A stretch of DNA of 64,000 bases, taken from Argyresthia goedartella. Its lineage: Eukaryota > Arthropoda > Insecta > Lepidoptera > Argyresthiidae. The position numbers were made by a program, and so were the translations under genes. The DNA lies in the NCBI GenBank assembly GCA_949825045.1, contig OX463829.1, forward strand, positions 15,532,715 to 15,596,714, given 5' to 3'. This document shows, in pieces, positions 32,585 to 43,952 of the stretch (position 1 is the first letter of the stretch; the number at the start of each line of letters is the position of its first letter). The notes below the pieces were generated by a model. It saw only the letters and a list, made by a program, of their open reading frames with translations. It was not told where the DNA came from and ran no database searches.

Positions 32585-33143
32585 CTAGCTGAAATCAGTT
32601 GTCATATTGTGTTGTCTAATAATTCTGTGTTACTTCTGTTGTTACCTAATCACTTTTTATGTATTAAACCACACACACCCACAACTGGGTCATGCCCAGC
32701 AACAGAAAATGCGAGAAGCGGGCGAGCGAGATGGCTGAGGCAAGGCGACATAGGTCCAACGATGGCTGCAATCGGCTCACTACTGCGCGGGCGGCGACTC
32801 GACTGGGAGCAAGTTTCGCAGCCGACTCCCCGCGCGCCGCCTCATACGCCCTACAGCCCATGCAAGTTTTTGCTGAGCGCGACCTACTCCACGACCGCCG
32901 CCGCCACTGCCGCCCGAGAAGCGTATTTCTCAATGAAGATAACAGAAGTACAGGGGCCATCACACGCACATTTCATCAAAACACTTTACATACTACACTC
33001 ATTACTCGCTATCACACCTACACAACTGCCAGTTTATAAAAATCAAAGAACAAATAATAGATATACTATAACTACCTACATTGACATTGGGCATTTAATT
33101 AGAACCCCAATGCTAGGACACCTTCAGTATTTACTTCACATTA
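32585..33143 (+). other. ORF1-ORF2 spacer of CR1-like LINE
   Basis: A 559-bp non-coding spacer with a GC-rich patch near 32,700-32,930, unlike the AT-rich ORFs on either side. A 180-codon open frame across it shows no domain. It ends just before the ORF2 ATG at 33,144. Confidence 0.55.
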
Positions 33144-35941
33144 ATGGATAGTATAAACGATACTCTGCAGGAAATAGACAACATTCAGGATGCATTTTCT
33201 GTCCATTGCGATATTGAAACTCTCTCACAGCATATTCCGGTTATTGAAAAAGACCTAAAAATTATATGTCAAAATATTAGAACTGTCTACAATAATATTG
33301 ATGATTTAGCTCTTAATATTAATTGCCTTAAATTCATTCCAGACATAATTATTTTAACGGAATGCCGTCTTAATCCTAGTAAACCAGTACCAGCTCTGGA
33401 CAATTATGTCACTTTTAATACAGCTTTACATCTTAACCAATGTGATGGTGTAGTCATGTATGTAAGAAATGACATAGTTGTTACCAACATTCGAGAAGTT
33501 AAATTGGATCATGCATCATGTATACAGATAGATACATACGGCACGGCGGTACTCGGTATATACCGGTCACCCTCTAACAAAAATGCTGATCAATTTATCA
33601 GCTCGCTAAATGCACACCTAGGCTCAATAAAAACGTATAAAAATATTATAATAACGGGAGATATAAATATAGATTTAATTCCATCTGACACGGAACAAAA
33701 TTATGAAAAGACTAACAGACATAACTATTTAAATATTATGTGCCTACATGGGTTAATGACGGGTCACACAATACCCACGAGAGTGACAAGTTGTTTAGAC
33801 CACTTCATGCTTAAGCTTGATAAATCAAAAACGGCAGCACAAATTGCTGTTCTTAATACAACTATCACCGATCATTCTATGATATTCCTCAATCTAACCG
33901 ATCAGCTCATTAGCAAAAGTTCTCTAAAGGTTAAAACTTGTACAGACTTCAATAACGCCTTATTAGATCTGGCAGCCAAAAATCTACCGCAATTGCTACT
34001 AAGTGATAACCCAAATACAATTATAGAGAGGCTAGTTGAGGCAATCACGGAAACCCTACGAGAAAATACAAGAACTGTTTACATTCCTAAAAGTAGACGG
34101 AAATTAAAGCCTTGGATGACAAATGGCATCTTAAAATGCATTAGAAACCGAAACAAGTTACAAAAGCAACTAAGATCACAGCCGGAAAATCAAATATTTA
34201 AAATAACTTACCGACGATATCGTAATTTCTGTAATAATTTAATTAAAAAACTAAAGAGAAATTATGACAGAAAAAAACTAGCAGATTCAACTAAAAACTC
34301 TAAATGTCTTTGGAATAGCATAAAATCAATAACCAACCTAAAAGGAAATAAAACAGACAACCTCAAATTACTTAACGCTAAATCATCTAACAAAGAATCG
34401 GTTAACTTTGTCAACAGTTACTTCTCCAATATTGGCAAGGAGCTAGCCGAAAATATAAAGAGAAATCAAGTACAGCCCAATAATAATGTAAATACTGAAC
34501 AAATAACCCAGAGAAATTCCTTTGTATTATTGAATACAGATGCTGTTGAGGTTAACGAGGTACTAATGGGTCTAAAGTCGGATAGTGCTCCTGGACACGA
34601 CAATATACCTTCTCGTTTCCTAAAAATGGCAAAGTATGAACTAATCCCTATTATCTGTCACGCTACAAATCTTTGTTTCTCCTTGGAAATTTTCCCACAC
34701 ATTCTAAAGAAATCGATCATAACACCTGTGTACAAAAGTGGAGAGAAGGACGACGCCAGCAATTACAGACCTATCTCGGTTCTACCTTCCATTTCTAAAA
34801 TCATAGAAAATCTCATGAATACCAGACTTACCAATTATCTTAACAAGTACAATATATTATCTGAGGCACAATATGGCTTTAGAAATGGAAGGTCCACCGA
34901 AGATGCTGTGACTGCTCTAACAACGCATATCACGGATCAAGTTGATTCTGGTAATAAATGTTTGGCTGTATTTCTAGACTTAAAAAAGCTTTCGACACTG
35001 TCTGTATCCCCATTCTAATACAAAAATTGGAGAGGATAGGTATAAGGGATATCTCGCTTAGTCTATTCAACGACTACCTATCTGACAGAAGCCAAAAAGT
35101 CAAACTTGGTCAATATACAAGTGATGATGCAGAAATATCGTACGACGTCCCACAAGGCAGTGTGTTGGGTCCTACATTGTTTCTTGTTTACATAAACGAC
35201 TTATGTAATGTAAACATTAAAAACACAAAAATTTTATCTCACGCTGACGACACCGCTTTAGTTTTCTCACACAAGACGTGGGACCTAACTCGCATAAGTG
35301 CAGAAATTGGCCTGTCTACAGTAGCACACTGGCTAAATGCTAACCTCCTAACTCTGAATGCGACTAAAACAAACTATATTTGCTTTACAAAATATGACCA
35401 AACGCAACCACCCAATAACTATAACATCAAAATTCACAGCTGTTCTGACCAACAAAACTGTCACTGCCCCACTATTTGTAAAATTTCGAAAACGAAGTAC
35501 CTTGGTGTAATTGTTGATCAGCGGTTATCTTGGTTTCCACAAATAGAAATGGTAAGCGTTAGAGTTAGACGTCTAATTTGGGTATTTAAAACACTAAGAT
35601 ACATTGCTTCGCCTATACTACTTAATAAAATATACATAGCTCTAGCTCAATCTATTTTAAGCTATTGCATACCAATATGGGGGGGTGCTGCAAAATCAAA
35701 ATTTATAGAATTAGAAAGAGCTCAGAGATCTTTAATAAAAGTTATGAACTTCAAACCATTTAAATTTCCGACTAATCAAATTTACTCTCTGAGCAATCTC
35801 TTGTCAGTAAGAAAATTGTATATAAGTAATACTGTACTAAAATCTCATGATAAATCATTATTCATTACCGATTTTGCAAGGAAAAGAAGGAACCACTTTG
35901 TCATCAGTCTACCTAAGTACAAATCTATGTGGAAAAAATGA
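33144..35941 (+). pseudogene. CR1-like LINE ORF2, endonuclease-reverse transcriptase, one frameshift
   Basis: ATG at 33,144. The apurinic-type endonuclease comes first: CQNIRTVYNN (about residue 46), LTECRL, GIYRSPSN, ITGDINIDL, SCLDHF and TDHSMIF. The reverse transcriptase starts near residue 460: GLKSDSAPGHDNIPSRFLK, NYRPISVLPSISKIIE, AQYGFRNGRSTEDAV, VFLDLKK. There a 7-A run has become 6 A (34,982-34,987), shifting into the frame 34,958-35,941. That frame carries KKAFDTV, SYDVPQGSVLGPTLFLVYIN, the active-site LSHADDTALVF (His for Tyr) and TKYLGVIVDQRLSW. Only this frameshift was noticed, so the insertion is fairly young. Confidence 0.9.
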
Positions 35942-35942
35942 T

Positions 35943-37747
35943 GTATCATTAAACGATAACCTCATGATTGGACCTAAATTACAACCAGACTTACGTAATC
36001 TAGTTCTTCGTTGGAGGTAATATCCGATCCCGCTAGTGTCTGATATAGCCAAGATTTACAGACAAGTCAAGGTCAAAGACGAAGATGCGGACTTTCAAAG
36101 GCTGTTGTGGAGAGACAATCCGCAGTCAGAGTTACAACATTTTAGGCTACTATGGGTGATATTTGGGACTGCTAGCGCTCCATACCTTGCAGTAAAGGCG
36201 ATGCAACAAATTGCACAGGATGAAGGAGAAAGGTATCTTTTAGCTGCAGAAAAAGTACGCACTGAATTCTACATGGATGATCTCATGACCGGATGTGACA
36301 CTGAGGACGAAGGTATACAAATTTATAGAGAAATTAATCAACTACTAGGTAAAGCAAGATTTAGTCTACAAAAATGGACAACAAGTAATAATAATTTACT
36401 GGACATGATCAAGACGGAAAAACAGGATATGGGATCTGGAAAAGGAATTGAAATTAAACAGGATGAAAAAATCAAAATTGTGGGACTTACCTGGAATCGG
36501 GATCACGATGAATTTCAGAACGCGGTGTCACTACCTGACTTGAAGATACCTGTAACCAAAAGGAACATTATTTCTGACATCGCAAGGTTGTTTGATCCCT
36601 TAGGCTGGGTAGCTCCTAGCGTCGTAATAGCAAAAATAATGATACAGAATCTTTGGTTGACTGGAATCACCTGGCACGAAGAAGCTCCAAGCAATATTAT
36701 AAATGAATGGTGCACTTACCGTGAGGAGTTAGCATTGCTGACAAAGGTTCGAGTTCCGAGGTGGATCGGCATACAGAAAACCAACAAAAAGGTGGAACTT
36801 CATGGGTACAGTGACGCATTAAAATCGGCTTTTGCAGCTGTGGTATACGTCCGAGTAATAGATGCTTCTGATAACAAAACTGTTACCTTAGTGTCGGCCA
36901 AAACGAAGGTTGCTCCCATTAAACAAGTCTCGATACCTAGACTGGAGCTTTGTGGAGCACTACTTCTTGCTAGACTCTTAAATGAGATATCGGAACACCT
37001 TAATATCGACAAAAACAATATTCATGCTTGGACAGATTCGACGGTTGTCCTTGCTTGGCTGAACAGCCATCCAAGTAGGTGGAAAACTTTTGTGGCAAAC
37101 AGGGTGTCAGAGATCCTAACCACTACAGATTCAAGACAATGGGCTCATGTTCCATCCAAACTCAACCCCGCAGATTATGCGTCAAGAGGTTTACGTCCAT
37201 CCGAATTTCTAACCACATTCGTGTGGTTAAATGGACCAGATTACCTTAAACAGGAACCCATACAATACGAAAGACCAAGAGATATTTTAACAGATCTTGA
37301 GGCAGCAAAAGTCTTTCATATTGCAAACGATGGCAACAATATCTTGGACAAATTTTCCTCGCTGACAAGGTTGATAAGAGTGATCGCCTATTGCAGACGT
37401 TTTTTAGACTTAAGAAAACTGAAAGAGGAAAGAAATAACGGCTTTTTGACTAGTGAAGAGCTAAGAGAACCACTCAATGTATGCATCAGACAGTTTCAGA
37501 AAGAACATTTTGATGCAGAAACTAAAGGTTTGTCTAATAAAGAAGCACACATACCACGAACCTCAAGTTTGAAATCATTAAACCCGTTCTTAGACAAAAA
37601 TCAAATTATGAGAGTCGGTGGACGCCTAGCAAATACGACACACTTAAGCGAAAATAGGAAACATCCTATACTGTTACCCAAAAGATGTATGTTGTCACGA
37701 CTTATAATAGCTGACGCTCACATAAAAACCTGTCATGGCCCACCACA
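35943..37747 (+). pseudogene. Outer BEL pol: RT, RNase H, integrase start
   Basis: It resumes BEL reverse transcriptase at IGPKLQPDLRNLVLRWR, with a TAA at about 36,018 where an Arg/Thr is usual, then IAKIYRQVKVKDEDADFQRL. The active site is TEFYMDDLMTG (YMDD). RNase H: LHGYSDALKSAFAAVVYVR, IPRLELCGALLLARLL, HAWTDSTVVLAWL (Asp, Glu, Asp present). Then comes the connection region and the integrase zinc-finger start HPILLPKRCMLSRLIIADAH IKTCHG. The frame from 36,036 to 37,747 is otherwise open. It is cut at 37,747 by the LINE composite. Confidence 0.93.
37735..37747. repeat. 13-bp target duplication of LINE composite, left copy
   Basis: ATGGCCCACCACA is repeated exactly at 45,636-45,648. It belongs to the BEL integrase, which continues uninterrupted across one copy of it. 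Confidence 0.95.
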
Positions 37748-40700
37748 ATTTGTCAATTGTCAATTGTAAGACGGGCTGGTTTCCGCAACTCGACGACGAA
37801 AGCGCCTATTTTGCGTGTGGGTGGGAATGCGATATCATTCGAGCCAACCCAACTCCTCCAGGAACGCCAGCAGGCCCTTTACGTTACCGGCTATCCCTGG
37901 AAGGTCCCTCGATTGACCGAGGTGTTTAGCCCTGTAGTCCGCTACTCCTGTGCACTCCATGAGGACGTGAGCAGCCGTTTCTTCTGCCTCCAAGCAGGCT
38001 CTGTAAAGGGGGCTGTCGGTAACACCTAGGACATATAGATGTTTATTAAAGAAACCATGGCCAGTAAGTACTGCAGTCACCAGTCGCAAGCGCGGCCTAC
38101 TCAGTCGAAGCAAGGTCTTAGCAAGCCTAGCGCTAGGGGACGGCAAGGCCAGCTTAGCCTGTCTGCACTCCTCATGGTTTGTCCAAAGAGTGGCATGATC
38201 ATTCCCGGTCGACTCTCTCAGAAATGTGCGTACCATCTTGAAGGGAAGAGGGATGATAGGTTCGGGACCATACGCTGCCAAGCTTGATCCTTTACGCGCC
38301 AACCCATCCGCTGCATCGTTACCTCTTGACCCGCTGTGTACTTTTATCCATTGAAAGATTACGCGGTTATGTTGACATACCTCCATTAGTCGTTTGTGAC
38401 ACTCGTAGATTAGCCCTGAGTTAATAGTATTGCTATTTAGGGCTTGTAAGACGGCCATGCTGTCCGAGAGGATTCGAATGGAGGAATCTCTTACCTTTCT
38501 CGATGCTATAGCATTAGCGGCCGAGATGATGCCCATGCATTCAGCTTGAAAGACAGTAGTATGGGCACCCAGTGGAATGGTTATCTTGATGTTTAGGTCC
38601 TCCGAGGAGGTGCCTGAACCAGTGCCTGCTTCAGTTTTTGAACCATCGTTGAAAATTCTGAGCTCTTTAACGTCGAGCCCCTCAACCCGATGGTCTTCAT
38701 GTAACTGTATATTGTATTTTTTGTCGAAAACAAATTGTTTAGGGATTCTGTCACTGCAAGCCATAGAGATGGGAAATTTTTTGTAAACTTCCCCTAGGAT
38801 GGCGGTGTGTGAGGTCCTGTTTTTCCTCCAAAGTCCTAAGATGTTGAGTCTCACCGCAGATGACGCGGCCTCCTGCTTAATGTACAGCTGGAGTGGCGGA
38901 AGACACAACATGGCCTCCATTGCTGCAGTTGGAGTAGTTCTCATACTACCTGTGATAGCCATGCAGGCCAGCCTTTGGAAGCTTTGGAGTTTGCTTACCA
39001 TTGTGGATAGTTTGGTCCTGGTCCACCACACCACAGCTCCGTAGCAGACAAGAGGACGGATCACCGTCACGTACAGCCAAAGAATGATGTTGGGAGAAAG
39101 TCCCCACTTTTTTCCCACCATTCTTCGACACTGCCAGCAAGCAATACTCGCCTTCTTTAGTTTGTTGTCAATGTGGCTACTCCAGTTGAGCTTGCTGTCC
39201 AAGGTTATGCCCAGGTACATCACCTCAGTTGCTAGCTGAAGTTCCGTTCCAAAGAGCTTAGGTAGGGTATACATCCCAAGAGCCCTATTGTTAGTTTACA
39301 TGACTATTTCCGTTTTTGTTGGGTTAACCGCCAGGTCATATTCTAGACACCAGCGTTCCACGATACGAAGAGCTGTTTGTTTAAGGTTGCACACTGTGCT
39401 CGCAAATTTACCTGTGATGAGGATTACCAAATCGTCGGCGTATCCTACGGTGTAGTATCCATTAGCGTTAAGCTTGGTAATTAGTTCGTTAATGACCAGA
39501 TTCCACAGCAGCGGGGAGAGCACTCCTCCCTGCGGGCATCCCCGCACTATCTCCGCCGACAGGGACTCACCAGCTAGACGCACGATACGTTTATTAAGCA
39601 TGTTTGTGACCCAGTTGTTTACAGCTGTTGACACTCCATGCCTTGTTAGAGATGCACTTATACTGCTATGCTGCGTCTTGTCAAAGGCACCTTCTATATC
39701 AATTAAATTTCCAAGACAGATGCATTTGTTTTGAATCGCCTCTTCAATTGTGGATACAACTGCATGGAGAGCCGATTCAGTAGACTTACCCAAACTATAT
39801 GCATGATGATTCTTGTGTAAGGGTATATGTTTTAACGCTCCATCTCTCAGGTGCCTCTCGCACAAACGTTCGAGAGTCTTAAGCAAGAACGAGGTGAGGC
39901 TAATCGGCCTGAAAGATTTAGCGTTAGTGTAGTCGCTCCTTCCTGGCTTCGGTATGAAAACTACTTTTACTTCTCTCCACCTTTTGGGAACGTATCCGAA
40001 TCTAAGACATGCTTTCATGATTCCGACTATGATATTGATGACGGGTTCCCCACCCCACTGTAGAAGTGCTGGGAAGATTCCATCTGGTCCTGCTGATTTA
40101 AAAGGATTAAAGCTATTAATGGCCCATCTCACCTTGTCAGCAGTGATAATATTATTAGTTATGTCTAAGTGGTCGACAGCTTCATGGTGAACCTCTTCCG
40201 GCCACACAATCTCTTGAACAATTCTACTTCCGGGGAAGTGAGTTTCCAACAAGAGACTGTGTGTTTCTGTGGTAGAAGAGGTATATGTTCCATCGGGTTT
40301 TTTAAGCGACCCTAGCCTGGAGGTGCCTTGACAAGCTAGTATCTGCCATACCCGATTTGCTTGATCAACGGTTTCAATGTCGCTGCAGAATTTCCTCCAT
40401 GAGTAACTGCTTTTGAACCGTAGTCGTTTCTTGTACTTGGATTTGGCATCTTTGTAGTTGTCCCAATCCTCATCAGCACTGGTATTCATCGCCCTGTTTA
40501 GCAGTCTTCTGATCTTAGCACGCATCCTATCTAGATCAGGACCCCACCAAGGCTGCCCCTTGATGTTGGTAGGCGCTGGCGTGCTAAGCGGGCAAGTTGA
40601 ATGGTAGAAGTCTATTGATGTAATAGTAAAATCTGTTACCTGTTGTTCGATTTGTTCGGGTCCCTCCGGATCTGATAGAGTCTCAGCCCAAGCAAGTCTT

Positions 40701-42696
40701 TCACCTAGGATAGCTCTGTACCTGGTTCTGTCAGTCTTGCGTGGGTTTCTCTTAGGAACAGTTGGGGAGAACGCTGCGTTGATCTTGAAGCGTATCCATC
40801 GATGATCAGAGCATGACGCCTCGTTGGACACATGCCAGCCCCCAACGTCGTCGGATATGTCCGCCGTTGCCAAGGTAATATCAACGATGGTTCTACTCCG
40901 CTTGGTAACAAAAGTTGGTTCAAAACCTATGTTAAGCACATTAAGGTTTGTAGTAAATAGGTATTCAACAAGTGTCTTACCTCTGCTGTTCATATCCGGC
41001 ATGCCCCACAGTGGATGATGCGTGCTCGAGTCGGCCCCATCGATGAGTTGGAGGCCCGACTTCTCGCAGTGGTCCACCAGCCGACACAGGTCGTGTGGAG
41101 GCGGGTTGTCCTCCGCAGGCATGTAGGCCACCACGAGTTCGCGGCACCTAGCTGTGTCGGGCAGTTGCGGCCTTATGGCACACAGGTCCCTGGAACAGAA
41201 CTCTGTTAATGGCTGTGCTGGGATGTTGTTAGTAGTTATGATGCACGTTCTAGGGTTATCGTGATCAGTTGTAACGAAAAGCTTACCTCTCAAATTGGCG
41301 AGCCCTCGAATGCTACCGTGGTTGATCCACGGCTCCTGGATCAGAGCCACGGCAGTGCTGTTTGCCCCCAACCAGCGTCTTAACTGGGCCGTTGCAGTAT
41401 GGCTGTGTTGGAGGTTGGCTTGGAGGACTTTACAACCGCGGGAGAGGGACGCCATTTTTGGTCAACCCCTCCTCCACCTCCAAGACGAGCTCCTCCTCCA
41501 GCCGCATGGACAGCTCCTCGCCCTCAGAGGGCACTACTGCTGGTTCTAGCTCATCGCCTTCACCAAGCAGCATGGCCTCCCAGCGCGCGTGCCCCTCCTA
41601 CGGTTGAACAGCAGAACTTTCCCCGACTACATCGGGAACTGTTGGCTGCCGCTCTGGAGTGGAACTCTGGGGCATAGATACCCCAGTGATGACCAGCTTA
41701 GAGCTGGTCTGCGTTACCACCGGTGGTTCCTTAATAAATTTCCCACCGGGTCCCTGAAATTTAAGGTAGACCGAACCACTACAAAAAAGGAGCTGTCTGC
41801 CCTTTCCCAGCAGGGTCGGCACCACATCTTCAGGGACGTCTGCAATGAGAAACAAGTTGTCCTGCTGCTCATCCACTTTCTGGAGGAGCGATCGGTCAAT
41901 CTGTGCCCACTTGTTCATAAAGTGGAGGACTACGCCGACGTCGGGCGCAGACTTCCACTTGCCCCGTTGGTTTGGTATGAGCACCCCACATCGAACCCTG
42001 CGGACCATCTCCGATTGGCGTTTCATCACCAACTGTACGTTGGTTGGTGTAGAGACGCCGGAGACACACTCCCGCAGCCAGTTCAGGGAGTACTCGTCCT
42101 CCACGAACAGTTTAAGGTGGCCGTCCTCGTAACGAGGCTTGCCACCAAATTTGGGGTTCTCCTTGTTCGGATCCGCCAACGCTTCCCTCAAGATTTTGTC
42201 ATCAATCTCGTTGAGGATGAGCGTTGACAGATCCTGTGAAATATGACCAGTAGCGACGTCAGTAACGGCGATGTACTGGTTACACTTCACCTTCTGAGCA
42301 TAGGTGACCCCAGCTCTGCGCGCTTCCGTGCACTGCTTTTTAGGTTCCACTCGAAGAGAATTACTTTCCTCGAGTCGAGCCCTCTTAGCAGCCGCGCGCT
42401 CGTTTTTGCCGGGTCTCTTGGCAGATTTCAACTTCTTGTTAGAAGTCGGACCACCAGAGAACGCTACGGTAGGTTTAGCCCCGTTTGAGTCTAGGGTTGC
42501 CCCTTTGACACCACGGGAGCCGGTCACCTTACCCGCAGCTCCGACTGTATTAACAGCGGGACTGCTAACGGTAGCCACCGTGGCAGATGGAACCCCATCT
42601 ACGCCGGCAGCGGCCGATGCGGCAGCCAAACGCTGTTTCTTCTTCCACCGGCGATTCGCCTTACGCCCTGGTCCGGTTTGCACCGTATCTGGACGT
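37748..42696 (-). mobile_element. LOA/I-type LINE with RNase H, nearly intact
   Basis: The 3' end (left) is a short CAATTGA-type tandem (37,748-37,770) abutting the target duplication. It has ORF2 with endonuclease, reverse transcriptase and RNase H, and ORF1 of the DUF4780 type. Similarity to its own 5' region stops at 42,696, where the tail of a second LINE (42,697-45,635) begins in the same orientation. RNase H in a non-LTR element points to the I/LOA group. Confidence 0.88.
37835..41455 (-). pseudogene. LOA-type LINE ORF2 (EN-RT-RNase H), one nonsense codon
   Basis: ATG at 41,455; about 1,206 codons with a single in-frame TAA at 39,298-39,296, after TKTEIVM. Endonuclease: KVLQANLQHSHTATAQLRRW, ALIQEPWI, VDITLATADI, SCSDHRWIRF. 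Reverse transcriptase: FNPFKSAGPDGIFPALLQWG, SFRPISLTSFLLKTLERL, IDIEGAFDKTQHS, GCPQGGVLSPLLWNLVINEL and the active site VGYADDLVIL. After the stop: YLGITLDSKLNW. RNase H: IFNDGSKTEAGTG (Asp), FQAECMGIISAANA (Glu), RILSDSMAVLQAL (Asp), KVHSGSRGNDAADGLA (Asp). All catalytic residues are present. A Cys/His stretch YRACLEAEETAAHVLMEC lies near the C-terminus. One base change could explain the loss of function, so the copy is young. Confidence 0.93.
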
Positions 42697-42701
42697 TTCA
42701 T
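41598..42701 (-). CDS. LOA-type LINE ORF1 (DUF4780-like)
   Basis: An open frame of 367 codons located 142 bp upstream of ORF2. It has a basic, Ala/Lys-rich N-terminus (ANRRWKKKQRLAAASAAAG, KKLKSAKRPGKNERAAAKRA), then a globular part (VTYAQKVKCNQYIAVTDVAT, YEDGHLKLFVEDEYSLNWLR, MVRRVRCGVLIPNQRGKW) resembling the DUF4780 domain of insect LINE ORF1 proteins. It probably binds the element RNA. The ATG (42,701-42,699) lies in TTCATAAT repeats that belong to the 3' tail of the neighbouring LINE, so the natural start of this ORF is either lost or displaced. Confidence 0.8.
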   Translation of the reverse strand: MKRPDTVQTGPGRKANRRWKKKQRLAAASAAAGVDGVPSATVATVSSPAVNTVGAAGKVTGSRGVKGATLDSNGAKPTVAFSGGPTSNKKLKSAKRPGKNERAAAKRARLEESNSLRVEPKKQCTEARRAGVTYAQKVKCNQYIAVTDVATGHISQDLSTLILNEIDDKILREALADPNKENPKFGGKPRYEDGHLKLFVEDEYSLNWLRECVSGVSTPTNVQLVMKRQSEMVRRVRCGVLIPNQRGKWKSAPDVGVVLHFMNKWAQIDRSLLQKVDEQQDNLFLIADVPEDVVPTLLGKGRQLLFCSGSVYLKFQGPGGKFIKEPPVVTQTSSKLVITGVSMPQSSTPERQPTVPDVVGESSAVQP

Positions 42702-43016
42702 AATTTCATAATTCTTTATTGAACACAGTTATTTAAAAAAGTTACATTAAGAGAAAACATATGTACAAAGGCGAGCTTATCTCTAAAAAGAGATTTCTTC
42801 CAGCAAACCAAGGCATGACAGGAAATTTTATCAATAAAGGGTAGGCAGTGCACAATATCTAAACAATAATAAAATACATATAAGTAAATTACATATCTAT
42901 AAAATACGGTAAATAAAATACATACTCGTATCTAACAAACTACTAAATACGTATCAATACATACATAAACCTGTACATAAAGTTTACATATAATAATAAT
43001 ATACATACTACAACTA

Positions 43017-43952
43017 TCACAAAAGAGAGAGGAAGTGCTCTTTTACCCGGTTTTTGAAAGCGAAAAGAGTCGGGCTGTCTCTTATCGCACAAGGAAGTGC
43101 GTTCCACAGTCGGACCGCCTGCAACCTGAAGGAGTGCTCATATGCGGAAGTGGTATGCCTTGGAGTGGCTAAGAGTGAGACCGTGTGAGATCTCCGTTGC
43201 CGATCTCCTGAAAAGAGATACTCAAAGCGGTCTCGAAGGTAGCTGGGGTAGCGCGGATTTTTCGATATATTGAAAAGACAAAAAAGAATATGGGAGTCTC
43301 GGCGACGACGAATCGGATGCCACCCCAACTCTTTGCGAAATTGAGAGACATGGTTGAATTTGCGCAGCCCGAAGATAAACCGAATCCCGAGATTCTGAAG
43401 TCGTTCGAGTTTGTTCAAAAGATCTTCGTTCGCGCTCGCCCAACAGACATCGGCGTAGTCGATTAGCGGCAGGAGAAGGGACTGAGCAAGGGTGATTTTG
43501 GTCTGCCGCGGCAAGAAGTACTGCAGACGCCTGAGGGAGTGAAAAGACGCAAAGACCTGTCTGCTGACCTCGCTGACATGTGGAGACCAAGACAGCTGGT
43601 TGTCAAAAATAACCCCAAGGTTTTTCGCCTTATCTGTGTACTCTATTGTGATGCCATTATATGATACGGGAACAATGGGTTTTTGTAACAAGGAAAGAGT
43701 GTGCCTGGTTCCTAAAATCATGGCTTGTGATTTATTCGGGTTTATTAACAGCCCGTATGATGAGGCCCAGTCTTTCACATTCTCGAGGTCAGCATTCAGT
43801 GCCTCCACGGATGAAACTACATCGCAGGGGGAAAAGTGGCGATAAATTTGTAGATCATCTGCGTACAGATGATACGAAGAAGAGAGGACGTCGGAGATGG
43901 AGTTTATAAAGACTGAAAAAAGAAGAGGAGAGAGAATACCACCTTGAGGCAC
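43017..43952 (-). pseudogene. Jockey/CR1-type LINE reverse transcriptase, C-terminal frame
   Basis: It starts in the middle of the catalytic domain at PQGGILSPLLFSVFINSISD and contains YHLYADDLQIYRHF (ADD intact), AKNLGVIFDNQLSWSPHV, NPRYPSYLRDRFEYLFSG and LWNALPCAIRDSPTLFAFKN. It joins the upstream frame through an 8-base deletion near 43,965, compared with the copy at 15,700. 42,730-43,016 is the 3' UTR, containing the ATGTACAAAGGCGAGCTTAT block shared with 14,540. Confidence 0.9.

Larger units (their letters stand above)
31393..35942 (+). mobile_element. CR1/Jockey-superfamily LINE inside outer BEL
   Basis: Left and right borders are set by where the BEL reverse transcriptase stops (VSN at about 31,392) and resumes (SLNDNLMIGPKL at about 35,945). 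The element has a 5' leader, ORF1, a spacer of about 560 bp, and ORF2 with endonuclease and reverse transcriptase. ORF2 ends at TGA 35,939-35,941, essentially at the border, so the 3' UTR is nearly absent. No convincing target duplication was found. Confidence 0.85.

Noticed and set aside
32609..33151. 180-codon protein between ORF1 and ORF2 of the CR1-like LINE
   Set aside because: It occupies the spacer, its start and end overlap neighbouring ORFs, and no domain is visible. The GC-rich patch explains the open frames on several strands.
37835..39274. A separate RNase H gene next to a LINE
   Set aside because: The frame is continuous with the endonuclease-RT frame through a single TAA at 39,296-39,298, so it is the C-terminus of the same ORF2.
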